A stretch of 64,000 nt of DNA from JAWLGJ01 sp041685145 (GCA_041685145.1 JAWLGJ010000002.1:1-64000), one strand, 5' to 3'; counted from the stretch's first letter, positions 9,932-19,505 are shown. Made by a program: numbers and translations. Notes: a model not told the origin generated them from the sequence alone.

Positions 9932-11284
9932 CTACGCCATCCGCCCCATCAGCGCCAGCAGCGCCGCCACCGGCACATAGGCGGCCGCCACATAGGGCAG
10001 GTTCCAGCGCCACGCGACCTGCCAGGGGGAGCGCCGCAGGAACCGCGACACCTGCATGACGGTGCCGGAGAACGGCGACGCCGCCGTGCCCAGGCACCAC
10101 CCCGCCAGCAGGGTGGCGCCCATGAGCCAGGCCGGCACCCCCAGCGCCGCCGGCGGCAGCACCTGCCCCGCCACCACCACCAGCACCACCGGATGCACGC
10201 CGACGGCGCCGAGCAGCGTCAGCGCCGCCAGCAGCAGCGCCAGCGCCGCCTCGGGCGCCGGCGCCAGCGCCGCCAGCGCCGCCGCCACCGCATCCGGGTT
10301 CAGATAGGCGGCGACGCCGGCACCGAGCAGATTGGCGCCGGTGAACACCAGGCCCTCGCCCCGCAGCGACGGCAGCCGGCGTGCGTGCTCGCGCAGCAGA
10401 TGCCCGGCGGCGGCGACGGCGCGACGGCGCCCCGCCAGGCGCGCCTGCCAGCCCAGCGCCACCAGCGGCGCCACGACGCCGATGGCGAAGGGGATCGACA
10501 GATCGGCGCGCTCGGCCAGGGCCAGCACCGGCACCGCCAACAGCGCGAACACCAGCAGCGTCGCCGCCAACTCAGGGCGCGGCAGGCGCGGCGGCGGCGC
10601 CGTCGCCGCGGGGCGCGGGCCACGGGTCAGGCGGTCGAGGCCATAGGCGACGGCGATCAGCACCGCCGCCACCGCCAGCCCCCCCGGCGCCACCTGCGGC
10701 CAGCCCAGCCCCGGCAGGGTCACCAGCACCACCGCCATCGCCACGAAGAAGGGCGACCACGCCGCCGCCGCCGAGAAGCCGCGCATCGCCGCCATGCTCA
10801 GGCGCCGCTCAAGGCGCGGCTCCGGCTGCCGGCCCAGCAGGTTGAGGACCAGATACAGCCCCGCCAGATTGAGCACCGCGCCGATGAGGCTGCCGGCCAG
10901 CGACACCATCAGGAAGCGCCGCCCCGGCGGCTGGCGCACCATCGCCTCGCCGACGCGGCGAAAGGCGGGACTGGCCAGCGCCGGCCGATTGAGGAAGGCG
11001 ACGGCGGCGAACAGCACCATCAGCGGCAGTGTGCGCTCCAGCCCCTGGCGCAGCGCCAGCCAGCCCTCCCCGGCCGCCGCCCCCAGGGCGAGGCCAAGAG
11101 CCGCCAAGCCACCGGCCAGCAGCCCCTGCGAGACCGGGGCGCGCGGCGCCTCCAGAATCAGGAACACCGCCAGCGCGGCGGCGGCGGCGGCGGTCAGGTG
11201 TGGCGCCCCGGCCAGCGCCCCGAGCACGGCGCCGGCATACAGCAGCCAGTAGGCTGCGGCCGCCAGCCGCGATGCAGACGCCAA
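9932..11284 (-). CDS. Hypothetical multi-spanning permease
   Basis: 450 residues, almost entirely hydrophobic, with about 11-13 membrane segments by eye and one charged cytoplasmic loop near the middle (RLTRGPRPAATAPPPRLPRP). The C-terminal half contains GVHPVVLVVVAGQVLPP and GTAASPFSGTVMQVSRFLRR, a pattern reminiscent of ion-transporter/TRAP-like large permeases, but the family was not recognised. The start is TTG (MASASRL), with no better ATG upstream. It follows the DHDPS-family lyase gene by 10 bases, so the two are probably co-transcribed. It may move the lyase substrate or product; that is inference only. Confidence 0.65.
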   Translation of the reverse strand: MASASRLAAAAYWLLYAGAVLGALAGAPHLTAAAAAALAVFLILEAPRAPVSQGLLAGGLAALGLALGAAAGEGWLALRQGLERTLPLMVLFAAVAFLNRPALASPAFRRVGEAMVRQPPGRRFLMVSLAGSLIGAVLNLAGLYLVLNLLGRQPEPRLERRLSMAAMRGFSAAAAWSPFFVAMAVVLVTLPGLGWPQVAPGGLAVAAVLIAVAYGLDRLTRGPRPAATAPPPRLPRPELAATLLVFALLAVPVLALAERADLSIPFAIGVVAPLVALGWQARLAGRRRAVAAAGHLLREHARRLPSLRGEGLVFTGANLLGAGVAAYLNPDAVAAALAALAPAPEAALALLLAALTLLGAVGVHPVVLVVVAGQVLPPAALGVPAWLMGATLLAGWCLGTAASPFSGTVMQVSRFLRRSPWQVAWRWNLPYVAAAYVPVAALLALMGRMA

Positions 11285-11294
11285 GCCGCTTCGC

Positions 11295-12188
11295 CTAGAC
11301 CGGGATGCGGAAGCCCACGGCCTCCAGGTCCGCCGCCAGCGCGGCGCTTTCCGCCGCGTCCAGGGCCGTCAGGGGCGGCCGCACCGTCCGCCAGGCGTGG
11401 TCATCGCGGGCGTCGGCCAGCGCCGCCTTGAGGGCGGCGATCATGGGATGGCCCTCGAAGGCGCGGCGGGTGGCGATCAGGCGCTCCTGCATGGCCTCGG
11501 CCTCCGGGGCCTGCCAGTTGGCGTAGAGCTGCCGAATGGCGGCGGCGTTGACATTGGCGGTGGCCGAGATGCAACCGGCACCGCCGGCCCGCATCGCCGG
11601 AAGCAGCAGGGTCTCCGACCCAGGAAAGACCGCGAAACCCGGCAGCGCCTTCAGCAACGCCTCGGTGTTGGCCCAGTCGCCGGAGCTGTCCTTCAGCCCC
11701 ACCACCGTGCGCGGATAGGCCTTGACCAGCCGCTCCACCAGCGCCAGCGACAGCGGCACCGCCGACATGCGCGGGAAGTGATAGAGATAGACCCGCAGGC
11801 GCGAATCGCCGACGCGCTCGATGACCTCGGCAAAGGCGCGGAACAGCCCGTCGTCGCCGACGCCCTTGTAGTAGAAGGGCGGCAGCATCAGCACCCCGCC
11901 GCAGCCCCGGCGCACCGCATGGGCGGTCAGGCGCACCGTGTCGGGCAGCGCGCAGCAGCCGGTGCCGACCATCATCCCGGCCGAGTCGAGGCCGGCATCC
12001 ACCAGCGCATCGAGCAGTTCCTCGCGTTCCTCGACCGACAGCGAGGTGGCCTCGCTGGTGGTGCCGAACAGCGCCAGTCCGCAGCCCTGGGCCAGCAGCC
12101 AGCGGCCATGCGCGACCAGCCGCGCCGCGTCGGGCGACAGGTCGGCGTGAAACGGCGTGAGAACCGGCGCGTAGACGCCCTTCAGCAT
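11295..12188 (-). CDS. Dihydrodipicolinate synthase / N-acetylneuraminate lyase family protein
   Basis: Class I aldolase of 297 residues. The Schiff-base lysine is in VVGLKDSSGDW, the catalytic tyrosine in VYLYHFP, and the pyruvate carboxylate loop is FGTTSEATSLS (GTTSE in place of the common GTTGE). The fold family is clear but the substrate is not. Catabolic members handle 2-keto-3-deoxy acids, hydroxyproline products or aldehyde adducts of pyruvate. Authentic DapA seems less likely because the neighbours are cell-shape genes and an unknown permease, not lysine genes. It lies 62 bases after rodA on the same strand. Confidence 0.85.
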   Translation of the reverse strand: MLKGVYAPVLTPFHADLSPDAARLVAHGRWLLAQGCGLALFGTTSEATSLSVEEREELLDALVDAGLDSAGMMVGTGCCALPDTVRLTAHAVRRGCGGVLMLPPFYYKGVGDDGLFRAFAEVIERVGDSRLRVYLYHFPRMSAVPLSLALVERLVKAYPRTVVGLKDSSGDWANTEALLKALPGFAVFPGSETLLLPAMRAGGAGCISATANVNAAAIRQLYANWQAPEAEAMQERLIATRRAFEGHPMIAALKAALADARDDHAWRTVRPPLTALDAAESAALAADLEAVGFRIPV

Positions 12189-12250
12189 GGCACGGCCTCC
12201 GGCAAAACCACGGGAACGGCGCTCAGCATGTCCAGCCGCGCCCGCGGTCG

Positions 12251-13387
12251 TCAATCCTCTTCGTCGAAGCGGCGGCCGATGGGGACGTCGCGGTGTATGG
12301 AGACGCACAGGATCAGCCCGAAGCCGAACAGCAGCGTCAGCATCGACGTGCCGCCGTAGGAAATCAGCGGCAGCGGCACCCCCACCACCGGCAGCAGCCC
12401 CATCACCATCGCGATGTTGATGAACACATAGAGGAAAAAGGTCGTCGTCACCCCCAGTCCCACCAGGCGTCCGAACTGGTTGCCGCAGCGCAGGCTGATG
12501 GCGTAGCCGTAGACGATCACCGCCAGATACAGCAGCAGCAGCGCCAGACCGCCGACCATGCCGAACTCCTCGGCCAGCATGGTGAAGATGAAGTCGGTTT
12601 GCTTCTCGGGCAGGAAGTTGAGGTGGCTTTGGCTGCCCTGCAACAGTCCCTTGCCGAACATGCCGCCCGAGCCCAGGGCGATCTTCGATTGCAGGATGTG
12701 ATAGCCGGCCCCCATCGGATCCTGTTCGGGGTTGAGGAAGGTCAGCACGCGCTTTTTCTGGTAGTCGTGCAGGAAGTTCCACGCGACCGGAATGCTGGCC
12801 AGCGCCAGACCGCCGACGCCCGCGAACCAACGCAGCGGCACCCCGGCCAGATAGAAAATCGCCGCCGCCCCCATCAGCAACAGCCCCGCGGTGCCCAGGT
12901 CGGGCTGCTTGAGCACCAGGGCCACCGGCAGCGCCACGATCACCAGCGGCGTCAGCAGGAACAGGGGGCGGCGAACCTCCTGCAGGGTCGCGGGATGGAA
13001 GTAGCGCGCCAGGGCCAGAATCAGGGCCATCTTCATGATTTCGGAGGGCTGCAATTGCAGGATCCCCAGGTCGATCCACCGCTGCGCGCCCATGCCGACA
13101 TGGCCGTAGAATTCCACCGCCACCAGCAACGCTAGGCCGATGCCATACAGAACATAGGCGCCGCGCATCCAGAACCGGATGTCGACCAGGGCCACCACCA
13201 GCATGGCGGCGACCCCGGCGCCGAAGCGCATCACCTGGCGTTTCATCCAGGGATCGGGGCTGCCGTTGGCGGCGGAATACAGCATTCCGAAGCCGATGCT
13301 GGCGATGACCGCCAGCAGCAGCACCAGCGGCCAGTTGAGCTGCCACAGCTTGACCCGCAGCGGGATTGACTCGCGCCCGAAGCTCAT
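12251..13387 (-). CDS. rodA: Rod-shape SEDS glycosyltransferase RodA
   Basis: Peptidoglycan polymerase of the elongasome that works with PBP2 and the MreBCD scaffold. The 378-residue protein has about ten membrane segments and SEDS signatures: LQPSEIMKMALILALARY, LKQPDLGTAGLL, FLPEKQTDFIFTMLAEEFG and GVPLPLISYGGTSML. The start ATG overlaps the mrdA stop as ATGA. These signatures and the gene order mreB-C-D-mrdA-rodA separate it from the division paralogue FtsW. Confidence 0.96.
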   Translation of the reverse strand: MSFGRESIPLRVKLWQLNWPLVLLLAVIASIGFGMLYSAANGSPDPWMKRQVMRFGAGVAAMLVVALVDIRFWMRGAYVLYGIGLALLVAVEFYGHVGMGAQRWIDLGILQLQPSEIMKMALILALARYFHPATLQEVRRPLFLLTPLVIVALPVALVLKQPDLGTAGLLLMGAAAIFYLAGVPLRWFAGVGGLALASIPVAWNFLHDYQKKRVLTFLNPEQDPMGAGYHILQSKIALGSGGMFGKGLLQGSQSHLNFLPEKQTDFIFTMLAEEFGMVGGLALLLLYLAVIVYGYAISLRCGNQFGRLVGLGVTTTFFLYVFINIAMVMGLLPVVGVPLPLISYGGTSMLTLLFGFGLILCVSIHRDVPIGRRFDEED

Positions 13388-15264
13388 CCGCGCTCCCTCC
13401 CCGCCTCAACGGTGTCGGCGGCGACGGGGCGCGGGTGGCGGCGCTGGGTCTCGATCAGCAGGTCGCGGGCGATCGGCGCGGCGGTGCGCGAACCGCTGCC
13501 GCCATGCTCGACCACCACCGACACCGCGAAGCGCGGCGCGTCGACGGGGGCGTAGCCCACGAACAGGGCGTGGTCGCGCGACCGCCAGGGCAGTTCCTCG
13601 TTGGTGAGCACGCCGCTCTGGCGTTCATGCAGGGTGATGCGGCGAACCTGTGCGGTGCCGGTCTTCCCCGCCATCTCGAATCCCGGCTCGACAATGCGCG
13701 ACATGAAGGCGGTGCCGCCCAGTTCGTTGGTCACCCCGTGCAGCCCGTGCTGCACCGCCGCCAGCGCCGCGCGTGGCACCCCGGCGGAGGGAAAGCCCCC
13801 CAGCACGGTTTCGCCGGGGGCGCCGGCGTTATCCGGCGGCGGCTGGCGGCGCACCACATGCGGCACGACGGCGCGGCCGCCATTGGCGATGCGGGAGGTC
13901 ATCACCGCAAGCTGCAACGGCGTCGCCAGCACGAAGCCCTGGCCGATGCCGTTGACCAGCGTCTCCCCCAGGTGCCAGGGCTGGCCCAGTTCGGCCCGCT
14001 TCCAGGCGCGGGTGGGGACGTTGCCAGACCGCTCGCCGGGCAGGTCGATGCCGGATTCGGTGCCCAGCCCGAACCGCTGCGCCATGTCGGCGATGCGGTC
14101 GATGCCCACCCGGCGGGAGACCTCGTAGTAATAGACGTCGCAACTGTGCTTGAGGGAATCGTGGAGGTCGATCCAGCCGTGACCGCCGCGCTTCCAGCAG
14201 TGGAAGCGCGTATCGCCCAATTCGATATGGCCGCGGCAGTAGAAACGCTCCTCGGGCGTCACCACCCCGGCCTCCAGCGCCGCCAGGGCGACGATGGGCT
14301 TGAAGGTCGAGCCCGGCGCGTATTGGCCGGCGGTGGCCTTGTTGGTCAGCGGCGCGCGCGGATTCTCGACCAGCGCCTTCCACTCCTCGAAGCGCAGGCC
14401 GCGGTTGAAGGCGTTGGGGTCGAAGCTGGGCGCCGAGGCCAGGGCGAGCACTTCGCCGGTGTGCACGTCCATGACCACCGTGGAGGCGCTTTGCCCCTCC
14501 AGCCAGCGCATGGCAGCGGCCTGGATGTCGGCGTCGATGGTCAGGGTGAGGTCGTGGCCGGGGTCGCCGTCGTCGCGCGACAATTCGCGGATCACCCGCC
14601 CCAGGGCGTTGACCTCGACCTGCCGGGTGCCGCCGGAGCCTCGCAATTGGTGGTCGTAGACGCGCTCGACCCCCGCCTTGCCGATGCGAAAACCCGGAAG
14701 CTCCAGCAGCGGATCGCCGGTCAGATCCTTCTCGGAGACGGCGGCGACATAGCCGACGACATGGGCGGCGAGCGGCCCGGCGGGATAGGTGCGGCTTTCG
14801 CCGACGTCGATGGTGACGCCGGGCATGTCGAGGATGTTGACCTCGATGCGGGCGACCTCCTCCCAGGACAGGTTCTCGCGCACCTTGACGGGCACGAAGC
14901 TGCGCCGCTTCTTCACCTCGCGGTGGATGCGCTCCCGCTCCGCCTCGGCGAGGGGGATGACCTCCGCCAGCGCGTCGAGGGTGGCGTCGAGGTTGCGCGC
15001 CTGCTCCAGGACCACCAGAACGCGGAAATTCTGGTCGTTCAGCGCCAGCGGCACACCGTTGCGGTCGAAGATGCGCCCGCGCGGCGGCGCCACCAGGCGC
15101 ATACTGATGCGGTTCTCCTCCGCCAACATACGGTAGCGGTCGGCCTGCACCACCTGCAGGTAGTACATGCGCCCCACCAAGGCCGACAGCAGCAACAGCT
15201 TGCCGCCGCCCAGCAGGACGGCGCGCCGGGTGACCATGCGGGCGCGTTCGTGGTCGCGCGCCAC
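13384..15264 (-). CDS. mrdA: Penicillin-binding protein 2 (peptidoglycan transpeptidase)
   Basis: Elongation-specific class B PBP, 626 residues. An N-terminal membrane anchor (about residues 15-35) is followed by the dimerisation/pedestal region with PPRGRIFDRNGVPLA, then the transpeptidase domain. The active-site motifs are STFK (S319-K322), SCD (374-376) and KTGT (534-537). Cysteines and histidines near FYCRGHIELGDTRFHCW resemble the metal-linked loop reported for some PBP2s. The start is GTG at 15264; an ATG nine codons later (MVTRRAVLLGG) is an alternative. It is the target of mecillinam in other Proteobacteria. Confidence 0.96.
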   Translation of the reverse strand: MARDHERARMVTRRAVLLGGGKLLLLSALVGRMYYLQVVQADRYRMLAEENRISMRLVAPPRGRIFDRNGVPLALNDQNFRVLVVLEQARNLDATLDALAEVIPLAEAERERIHREVKKRRSFVPVKVRENLSWEEVARIEVNILDMPGVTIDVGESRTYPAGPLAAHVVGYVAAVSEKDLTGDPLLELPGFRIGKAGVERVYDHQLRGSGGTRQVEVNALGRVIRELSRDDGDPGHDLTLTIDADIQAAAMRWLEGQSASTVVMDVHTGEVLALASAPSFDPNAFNRGLRFEEWKALVENPRAPLTNKATAGQYAPGSTFKPIVALAALEAGVVTPEERFYCRGHIELGDTRFHCWKRGGHGWIDLHDSLKHSCDVYYYEVSRRVGIDRIADMAQRFGLGTESGIDLPGERSGNVPTRAWKRAELGQPWHLGETLVNGIGQGFVLATPLQLAVMTSRIANGGRAVVPHVVRRQPPPDNAGAPGETVLGGFPSAGVPRAALAAVQHGLHGVTNELGGTAFMSRIVEPGFEMAGKTGTAQVRRITLHERQSGVLTNEELPWRSRDHALFVGYAPVDAPRFAVSVVVEHGGSGSRTAAPIARDLLIETQRRHPRPVAADTVEAGRERG

Positions 15265-15266
15265 GG

Positions 15267-15782
15267 CTACACCCGCCCCAACACCAGGGCGTGCCCCCGC
15301 GCCAGCATCCAGGCCAGCGGCGGGTAGACCGCCAGAGTCATCAGGTGCCCCAGCACCAGCGGCCGCGTCGGCGCCAGCGCCCCCGCCAGCGCCGAGTTCA
15401 GCGCCCAGGCCAGGCCGGCCGCCATCGTGGCGATGAACACGAACGCCAGCCAGACGATGACGAAGGGCGCCCCCAACAGGAAACGCCGCTGCGAAGCCAC
15501 CGCGCCCTGCGCCAGCAGGAAGATCAGGGCCTGCACGCCGAGGGCGCCGCCGCCGACAATGTCGCAGAAGACGCCGGCGGCGAAGGCGGCCGTGGCCGGA
15601 AACAGGTCGGGGCGATAGGCCGACCAGTAGAAGACCGCCACCAGCGGCAGCGCCGGCGCCACATGCGCGAAACCGGGGATGCGCGTCGGCACCACCTGGA
15701 GCAGCGCCAGCAACAGCACCGTGATCACCGGCAGGAACTGCCGCAGGCCGTTGTCCAGCCGCTGGCCCAGGCTGGGCTTCAT
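15267..15782 (-). CDS. mreD: Rod shape-determining protein MreD
   Basis: Small inner-membrane member of the elongasome, 171 residues with about five to six membrane segments. Family features include FYWSAYRPDLFPATAAFAAG and CDIVGGGALGVQAL. MreD is poorly conserved, and the assignment rests partly on its place between mreC and mrdA. The start ATG overlaps the mreC stop as ATGA. Only two bases separate its stop from the mrdA GTG, so the operon is tightly coupled. Confidence 0.93.
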   Translation of the reverse strand: MKPSLGQRLDNGLRQFLPVITVLLLALLQVVPTRIPGFAHVAPALPLVAVFYWSAYRPDLFPATAAFAAGVFCDIVGGGALGVQALIFLLAQGAVASQRRFLLGAPFVIVWLAFVFIATMAAGLAWALNSALAGALAPTRPLVLGHLMTLAVYPPLAWMLARGHALVLGRV

Positions 15783-16756
15783 CTCGGCCGCGCCCCCGCT
15801 TCGGCGGCGCCGGCCTCGCCGGCCCCGCCATCGCCGTCGTCGCGATCGGCGTCGTCGCCGCCCGCACCACCATCGCCGGCCGCCACGGCCGTCCCGGCAT
15901 CGGCGGCGGGCGCGGCCTCGTCCAGGCCCGGGAAGCTGTAGTCGACCAGGGTGACGAATTCGAGGCGGTGACGCTCGACGAAGGGCTCCACGCGCACCAC
16001 CTCCTCGGCGACCGAGGCGACGACGCCGACGGGGATGCCGGGCGGGAAGGCGCCGCCATGCCCGGACGTGACCACATGGTCGCCGGGACTGACCGAGACG
16101 TTCTCGGCCAGGTAGTTCAGCAGGGGCCGGCTGGTGTTGTCGCCGGCGAGCATGGCCTTGGCGCGGCTGCTTTCGACGATGACGGGAACGCGGGCGTTCA
16201 TGTCCGTCAGCAGGACGATGCGCGCCGAGCGCTCGCCCACCTCGACCACCCGTCCCACCAGCACGTCACCGGCGATCGCCGCTTGGCCCTTGCGCACGCC
16301 CTGTTGGCTGCCGGCGCCGACGAGCATGGCGTGGACGAACGAGCCGCCGAGATCGGCGATGACCCGCCCGGTGACGTAGCGCGGCGGCCGGTCGGTGACG
16401 AGGGAAAGCTGTTCACGCAGTACCCGCATCTCGCCTTCCAGGCGGCGGGCGGCGATCTGCCAGTGCAGCAGGCGCTGGTTCTCGCGGCGCAGGCGCTCGT
16501 TCTCGGCCCGAAGCTGCGCCAGTTCGCGGACATTGCCGGCGACCTCGGCCACCACCACCGCCGGGCGCGACAGCACGTCCAGAACCGGCGCCACCGCGTC
16601 CAGCACCGCCATGCGGGTGCGCTCGATGACGCGGGTATCCGCCCGCCCCACCAGCATGAGGGCGAGCGACAGGACGACGAGCAGAAAGAAGGTGAAGCGC
16701 TGAACGGCCGATCGGAAGACCGCAAGGCGCCCGGTGGCGCCGGCGTGCTGCTTCAC
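15779..16756 (-). CDS. mreC: Rod shape-determining protein MreC
   Basis: Bitopic scaffold of the elongasome with one N-terminal membrane segment (about residues 18-36), a short periplasmic coiled coil (ELAQLRAENERLRRENQRLL) and the double beta-barrel domain with LVGAGSQQGVRKGQAAI, VGRVVEVGERSARIVLLTD and VTSGHGGAFPPGIPVG. The 325-residue length includes an acidic low-complexity tail (GGAGGDDADRDDGDGG). It starts at GTG with GGGAGGGAG just upstream. The gap to mreB is 54 bases. Confidence 0.95.
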   Translation of the reverse strand: MKQHAGATGRLAVFRSAVQRFTFFLLVVLSLALMLVGRADTRVIERTRMAVLDAVAPVLDVLSRPAVVVAEVAGNVRELAQLRAENERLRRENQRLLHWQIAARRLEGEMRVLREQLSLVTDRPPRYVTGRVIADLGGSFVHAMLVGAGSQQGVRKGQAAIAGDVLVGRVVEVGERSARIVLLTDMNARVPVIVESSRAKAMLAGDNTSRPLLNYLAENVSVSPGDHVVTSGHGGAFPPGIPVGVVASVAEEVVRVEPFVERHRLEFVTLVDYSFPGLDEAAPAADAGTAVAAGDGGAGGDDADRDDGDGGAGEAGAAEAGARPR

Positions 16757-16810
16757 GTCTCCCTCCCTTCGCGCCGTCCGCGGCCCCGGACGCCGCGGTC
16801 AGGCGCGGAC

Positions 16811-17848
16811 CTAGTCGATGGTGCTGAGCACCGTCTTCAGCTTGTGCATCTCCTCCAGGGCGCGGCCGGTGCCGCGGGCGACGCAGGAGAGCGGGTCGTC
16901 GCCGATCATCACCGGCAATCCGGTTGCGTGCCGGAGAACATAGTCGAGATTGTTGAGGAGCGAGCCCCCGCCGGTGAGCACGATGCCCTTGTCGACGATG
17001 TCCGCCGCCAATTCCGGCGCCGTGTGCTCCAGCGCCATCTTCACCGCCTCGATGATGGCGCTGACCGGCTCGGCCAGGGCCTCGGCGATCTGGCGCTCCG
17101 AGATCACCAACTCCTTGGGCACCCCGTTCATCAGGTCGCGGCCCTTGATCTCCATCGTCGCGCCCTCGCCGTCCTCGGGCGGGCAGGCGCTGCCGATTTC
17201 CTTCTTGATGCGCTCCGACGAGCCCTCGCCGATGAGTAAATTATGGTTGCGGCGGATATAGGCGATGATCGCCTCGTCCATCTTGTCGCCGCCGACGCGC
17301 ACGCTGCGCGAATAGACGATGCCGCCCAGGCTGAGCACCGCCACCTCGGTGGTGCCGCCGCCGATGTCCACGACCATCGAGCCGGTGGGCTCGGTGACCG
17401 GCAGGCCGGCACCGATGGCGGCGGCCATCGGCTCCTCGATCAGATAGACGCGGCGCCCGCCGGCCGCCTCGGCCGATTCCTGGATGGCGCGCCGTTCCAC
17501 CGCCGTCGAGCCCGAGGGGACGCAAATAACGATCAGGGGGCTTGCGAACCGCCCCCTGTGCACCTTGCGGATGAAGTGCTTGATCATTTCCTCGGCGACG
17601 TCGAAGTCGGCGATGACCCCGTCGCGCAAGGGCCGGATGGCCTGGATGAAGCCCGGCGTGCGGCCCAGCATCAGCTTGGCCTCCTCGCCGACCGCCACCA
17701 CCTTCTTGCGGCCCTTCTCCTCGCGGATCGCCACCACCGAGGGCTCGTTCAGGACGATGCCGCGGCCCTTGACGTAAACCAGCGTATTGGCGGTCCCCAG
17801 ATCGATCGCCATGTCCGCGGACATCCAACCCGTAATCTTCGACAGCAT
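16811..17848 (-). CDS. mreB: Actin-like cell shape protein MreB
   Basis: Bacterial actin that organises peptidoglycan synthesis along the cell length. The 345 residues show MAIDLGTANTLVYVKGRGI (phosphate 1), VVDIGGGTTEVAVLSLGG (phosphate 2) and the adenosine motif VLTGGGSLLNNLD. The N-terminus MLSKITGWMSADM carries a short amphipathic stretch that could bind membrane. First gene of the mre operon; leuA lies upstream on the same strand with a strong hairpin between them. Confidence 0.97.
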   Translation of the reverse strand: MLSKITGWMSADMAIDLGTANTLVYVKGRGIVLNEPSVVAIREEKGRKKVVAVGEEAKLMLGRTPGFIQAIRPLRDGVIADFDVAEEMIKHFIRKVHRGRFASPLIVICVPSGSTAVERRAIQESAEAAGGRRVYLIEEPMAAAIGAGLPVTEPTGSMVVDIGGGTTEVAVLSLGGIVYSRSVRVGGDKMDEAIIAYIRRNHNLLIGEGSSERIKKEIGSACPPEDGEGATMEIKGRDLMNGVPKELVISERQIAEALAEPVSAIIEAVKMALEHTAPELAADIVDKGIVLTGGGSLLNNLDYVLRHATGLPVMIGDDPLSCVARGTGRALEEMHKLKTVLSTID

Positions 17849-17879
17849 TTACGTCACTCGTCCCCTTGCATCGTCGCGA

Positions 17880-17907
17880 CAATGCCGGAGGCCAGGCTCC
17901 GGCATTG
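17880..17907 (-). terminator. Perfect hairpin between leuA and mreB
   Basis: CAATGCCGGAG (17880-17890) pairs perfectly with CTCCGGCATTG (17897-17907), an 11-bp stem with a 6-base loop. It follows the leuA stop by about 40 bases and precedes the mreB ATG by about 30. There is no clear T-tract on the minus strand, so it could be a terminator without U-run, an mRNA end stabiliser or part of the mreB leader. Confidence 0.55.
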
Positions 17908-17945
17908 CCACCTTTGACCGGACCGCCACCCCCGTCCGACTTATA

Positions 17946-19505
17946 TCAGGCGGACAGGGCTTGTGGGGCTGTTTTTTCGCGCTTCACCAGCAATTTGTTC
18001 AGCGCGTTGACATAGGCCCTCGCCGACGCCACCAGGGTGTCGGTATCCGCCCCCTGGCCGTTGACGGTGCGGCCCTCTTCCTCCAGGCGCACGGTCACTT
18101 CGGCCTGGGCGTCGGTTCCGCCGGTGACGGCGTGCACCTGATAGAGCTGCAGCCGCGCATCATGCGGGAACAACTCTTTCAACGCCTTGAATGTGGCATC
18201 AACAGGGCCGTCGCCGGTGGCCTTGCGGTTCCTGACCTCGCCGTCGATCTCCAGTTCCAGCTCGGCGCTCGGGGGGCGGTGCTTGCTGCCACACATGATT
18301 TCCAGCGACACGAAGCGGATGCGGTCGTTGGCGCGCAGCACCTCGTCGTCGACCAGGGCGATAATGTCCTCGTCGAAGACGTCCTTCTTCTTGTCGGCCA
18401 GATCCTTGAAGCGGCGGAACACGTCCTGGACGGCGTTCTCACCCAACTCGAAGCCCAGATCCTTCAGCTTGGCCTTGAAGGCCGCCCGCCCGGAGTGCTT
18501 GCCCAGGACCAGGTTGGACTTGTTCAGGCCCACCGATTCCGGGGTCATGATCTCGTAGGTCTGGGCGTTCTTCAGCATCCCGTCCTGGTGGATGCCGGAT
18601 TCGTGCGCAAAGGCGTTGGCGCCAACGATGGCCTTGTTGGGCTGCACCAGGAAGCCGGTGACCGCCGAGACCAGCTTCGAGGCACGGGTGATCATCTCGG
18701 TGCGCACGCCGGTGGTGAAGGGCATCCGGTCCTGGCGGGTGCGCAGGGCCATGACGATCTCTTCCATCGCCGCGTTGCCGGCGCGCTCGCCCAGGCCGTT
18801 GACGGTGCACTCCACCTGCCGCGCCCCGGCCTGCACCGCCGCCAGCGAATTGGCCACCGCCAGGCCCAGATCGTTGTGGCAGTGCACCGACAGGATGGCC
18901 TTGTCGATGTTGGGCACCCGCGCGATCAGCATCGCGATCAGGGCCGCGAACTCGTCGGGCACGGCATAGCCCACGGTGTCGGGAATGTTGATGGTGGTGG
19001 CGCCGGCGTCGATGGCGGCCTCGACGCAGCGGCACAGGAAATCGGGCTCGGTGCGCGAGCCGTCCTCGGCCGACCATTCGACGTCATCGGTGAAGCGCCG
19101 CGCGAAGGAGACGCTGTCGATGACGTGCTGGTGCACGGCCTCGGGCTCCATCTGCAGCTTGTACTTCATGTGCAGCGGCGAGGTGGAGATGAAGGTGTGG
19201 ATGCGCCGGCGCGCCGCCGGCTCGATCGCCTCGGCGCAGCGCTCGATATCCGCCCGGGTGGCCCGCGCCAAGCCGCAGACGGTGGAATTCACCACCTCTT
19301 GCGCCACGGCGCGCACGGCCTCGAAATCGCCGTTGGAGGCGATGGGGAAGCCGGCCTCGATGACGTCGACGCCCATTTCCTCCAGCGTCTTGGCGATACG
19401 AACCTTCTCCTCCAGGTTCATGGAGGCGCCGGGGGACTGCTCGCCATCGCGCAAGGTGGTGTCGAAAATGACGATGCGGCCGGAGTCGGTACTGTGTTCA
19501 ATCAT
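17946..19505 (-). CDS. leuA: 2-isopropylmalate synthase
   Basis: Condenses acetyl-CoA with 2-oxoisovalerate in the first committed step of leucine synthesis. The 519 residues contain the N-terminal TIM barrel with FDTTLRDGEQSPGASM, metal ligands in VHCHNDLGLA, and the GANAFAHESGIHQDG motif. The C-terminal LeuA regulatory domain for leucine feedback runs from about residue 370 to the end. AAGGA sits nine bases before the ATG. Expression is probably controlled by the leucine leader directly upstream. Confidence 0.97.
   Translation of the reverse strand: MIEHSTDSGRIVIFDTTLRDGEQSPGASMNLEEKVRIAKTLEEMGVDVIEAGFPIASNGDFEAVRAVAQEVVNSTVCGLARATRADIERCAEAIEPAARRRIHTFISTSPLHMKYKLQMEPEAVHQHVIDSVSFARRFTDDVEWSAEDGSRTEPDFLCRCVEAAIDAGATTINIPDTVGYAVPDEFAALIAMLIARVPNIDKAILSVHCHNDLGLAVANSLAAVQAGARQVECTVNGLGERAGNAAMEEIVMALRTRQDRMPFTTGVRTEMITRASKLVSAVTGFLVQPNKAIVGANAFAHESGIHQDGMLKNAQTYEIMTPESVGLNKSNLVLGKHSGRAAFKAKLKDLGFELGENAVQDVFRRFKDLADKKKDVFDEDIIALVDDEVLRANDRIRFVSLEIMCGSKHRPPSAELELEIDGEVRNRKATGDGPVDATFKALKELFPHDARLQLYQVHAVTGGTDAQAEVTVRLEEEGRTVNGQGADTDTLVASARAYVNALNKLLVKREKTAPQALSA

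Noticed and set aside
11295..13409. A single frame joining the end of the rodA region to the DHDPS-family gene
   Set aside because: The first 400 residues are a shifted reading of rodA. The true gene starts at the ATG at 12188 (MLKGVYAPVLTPF).
13384..16077. PBP2 as an 897-residue protein
   Set aside because: The upstream part is a shadow of mreC and mreD. The GTG at 15264, just after the mreD stop, gives the normal PBP2 N-terminus with a membrane anchor.
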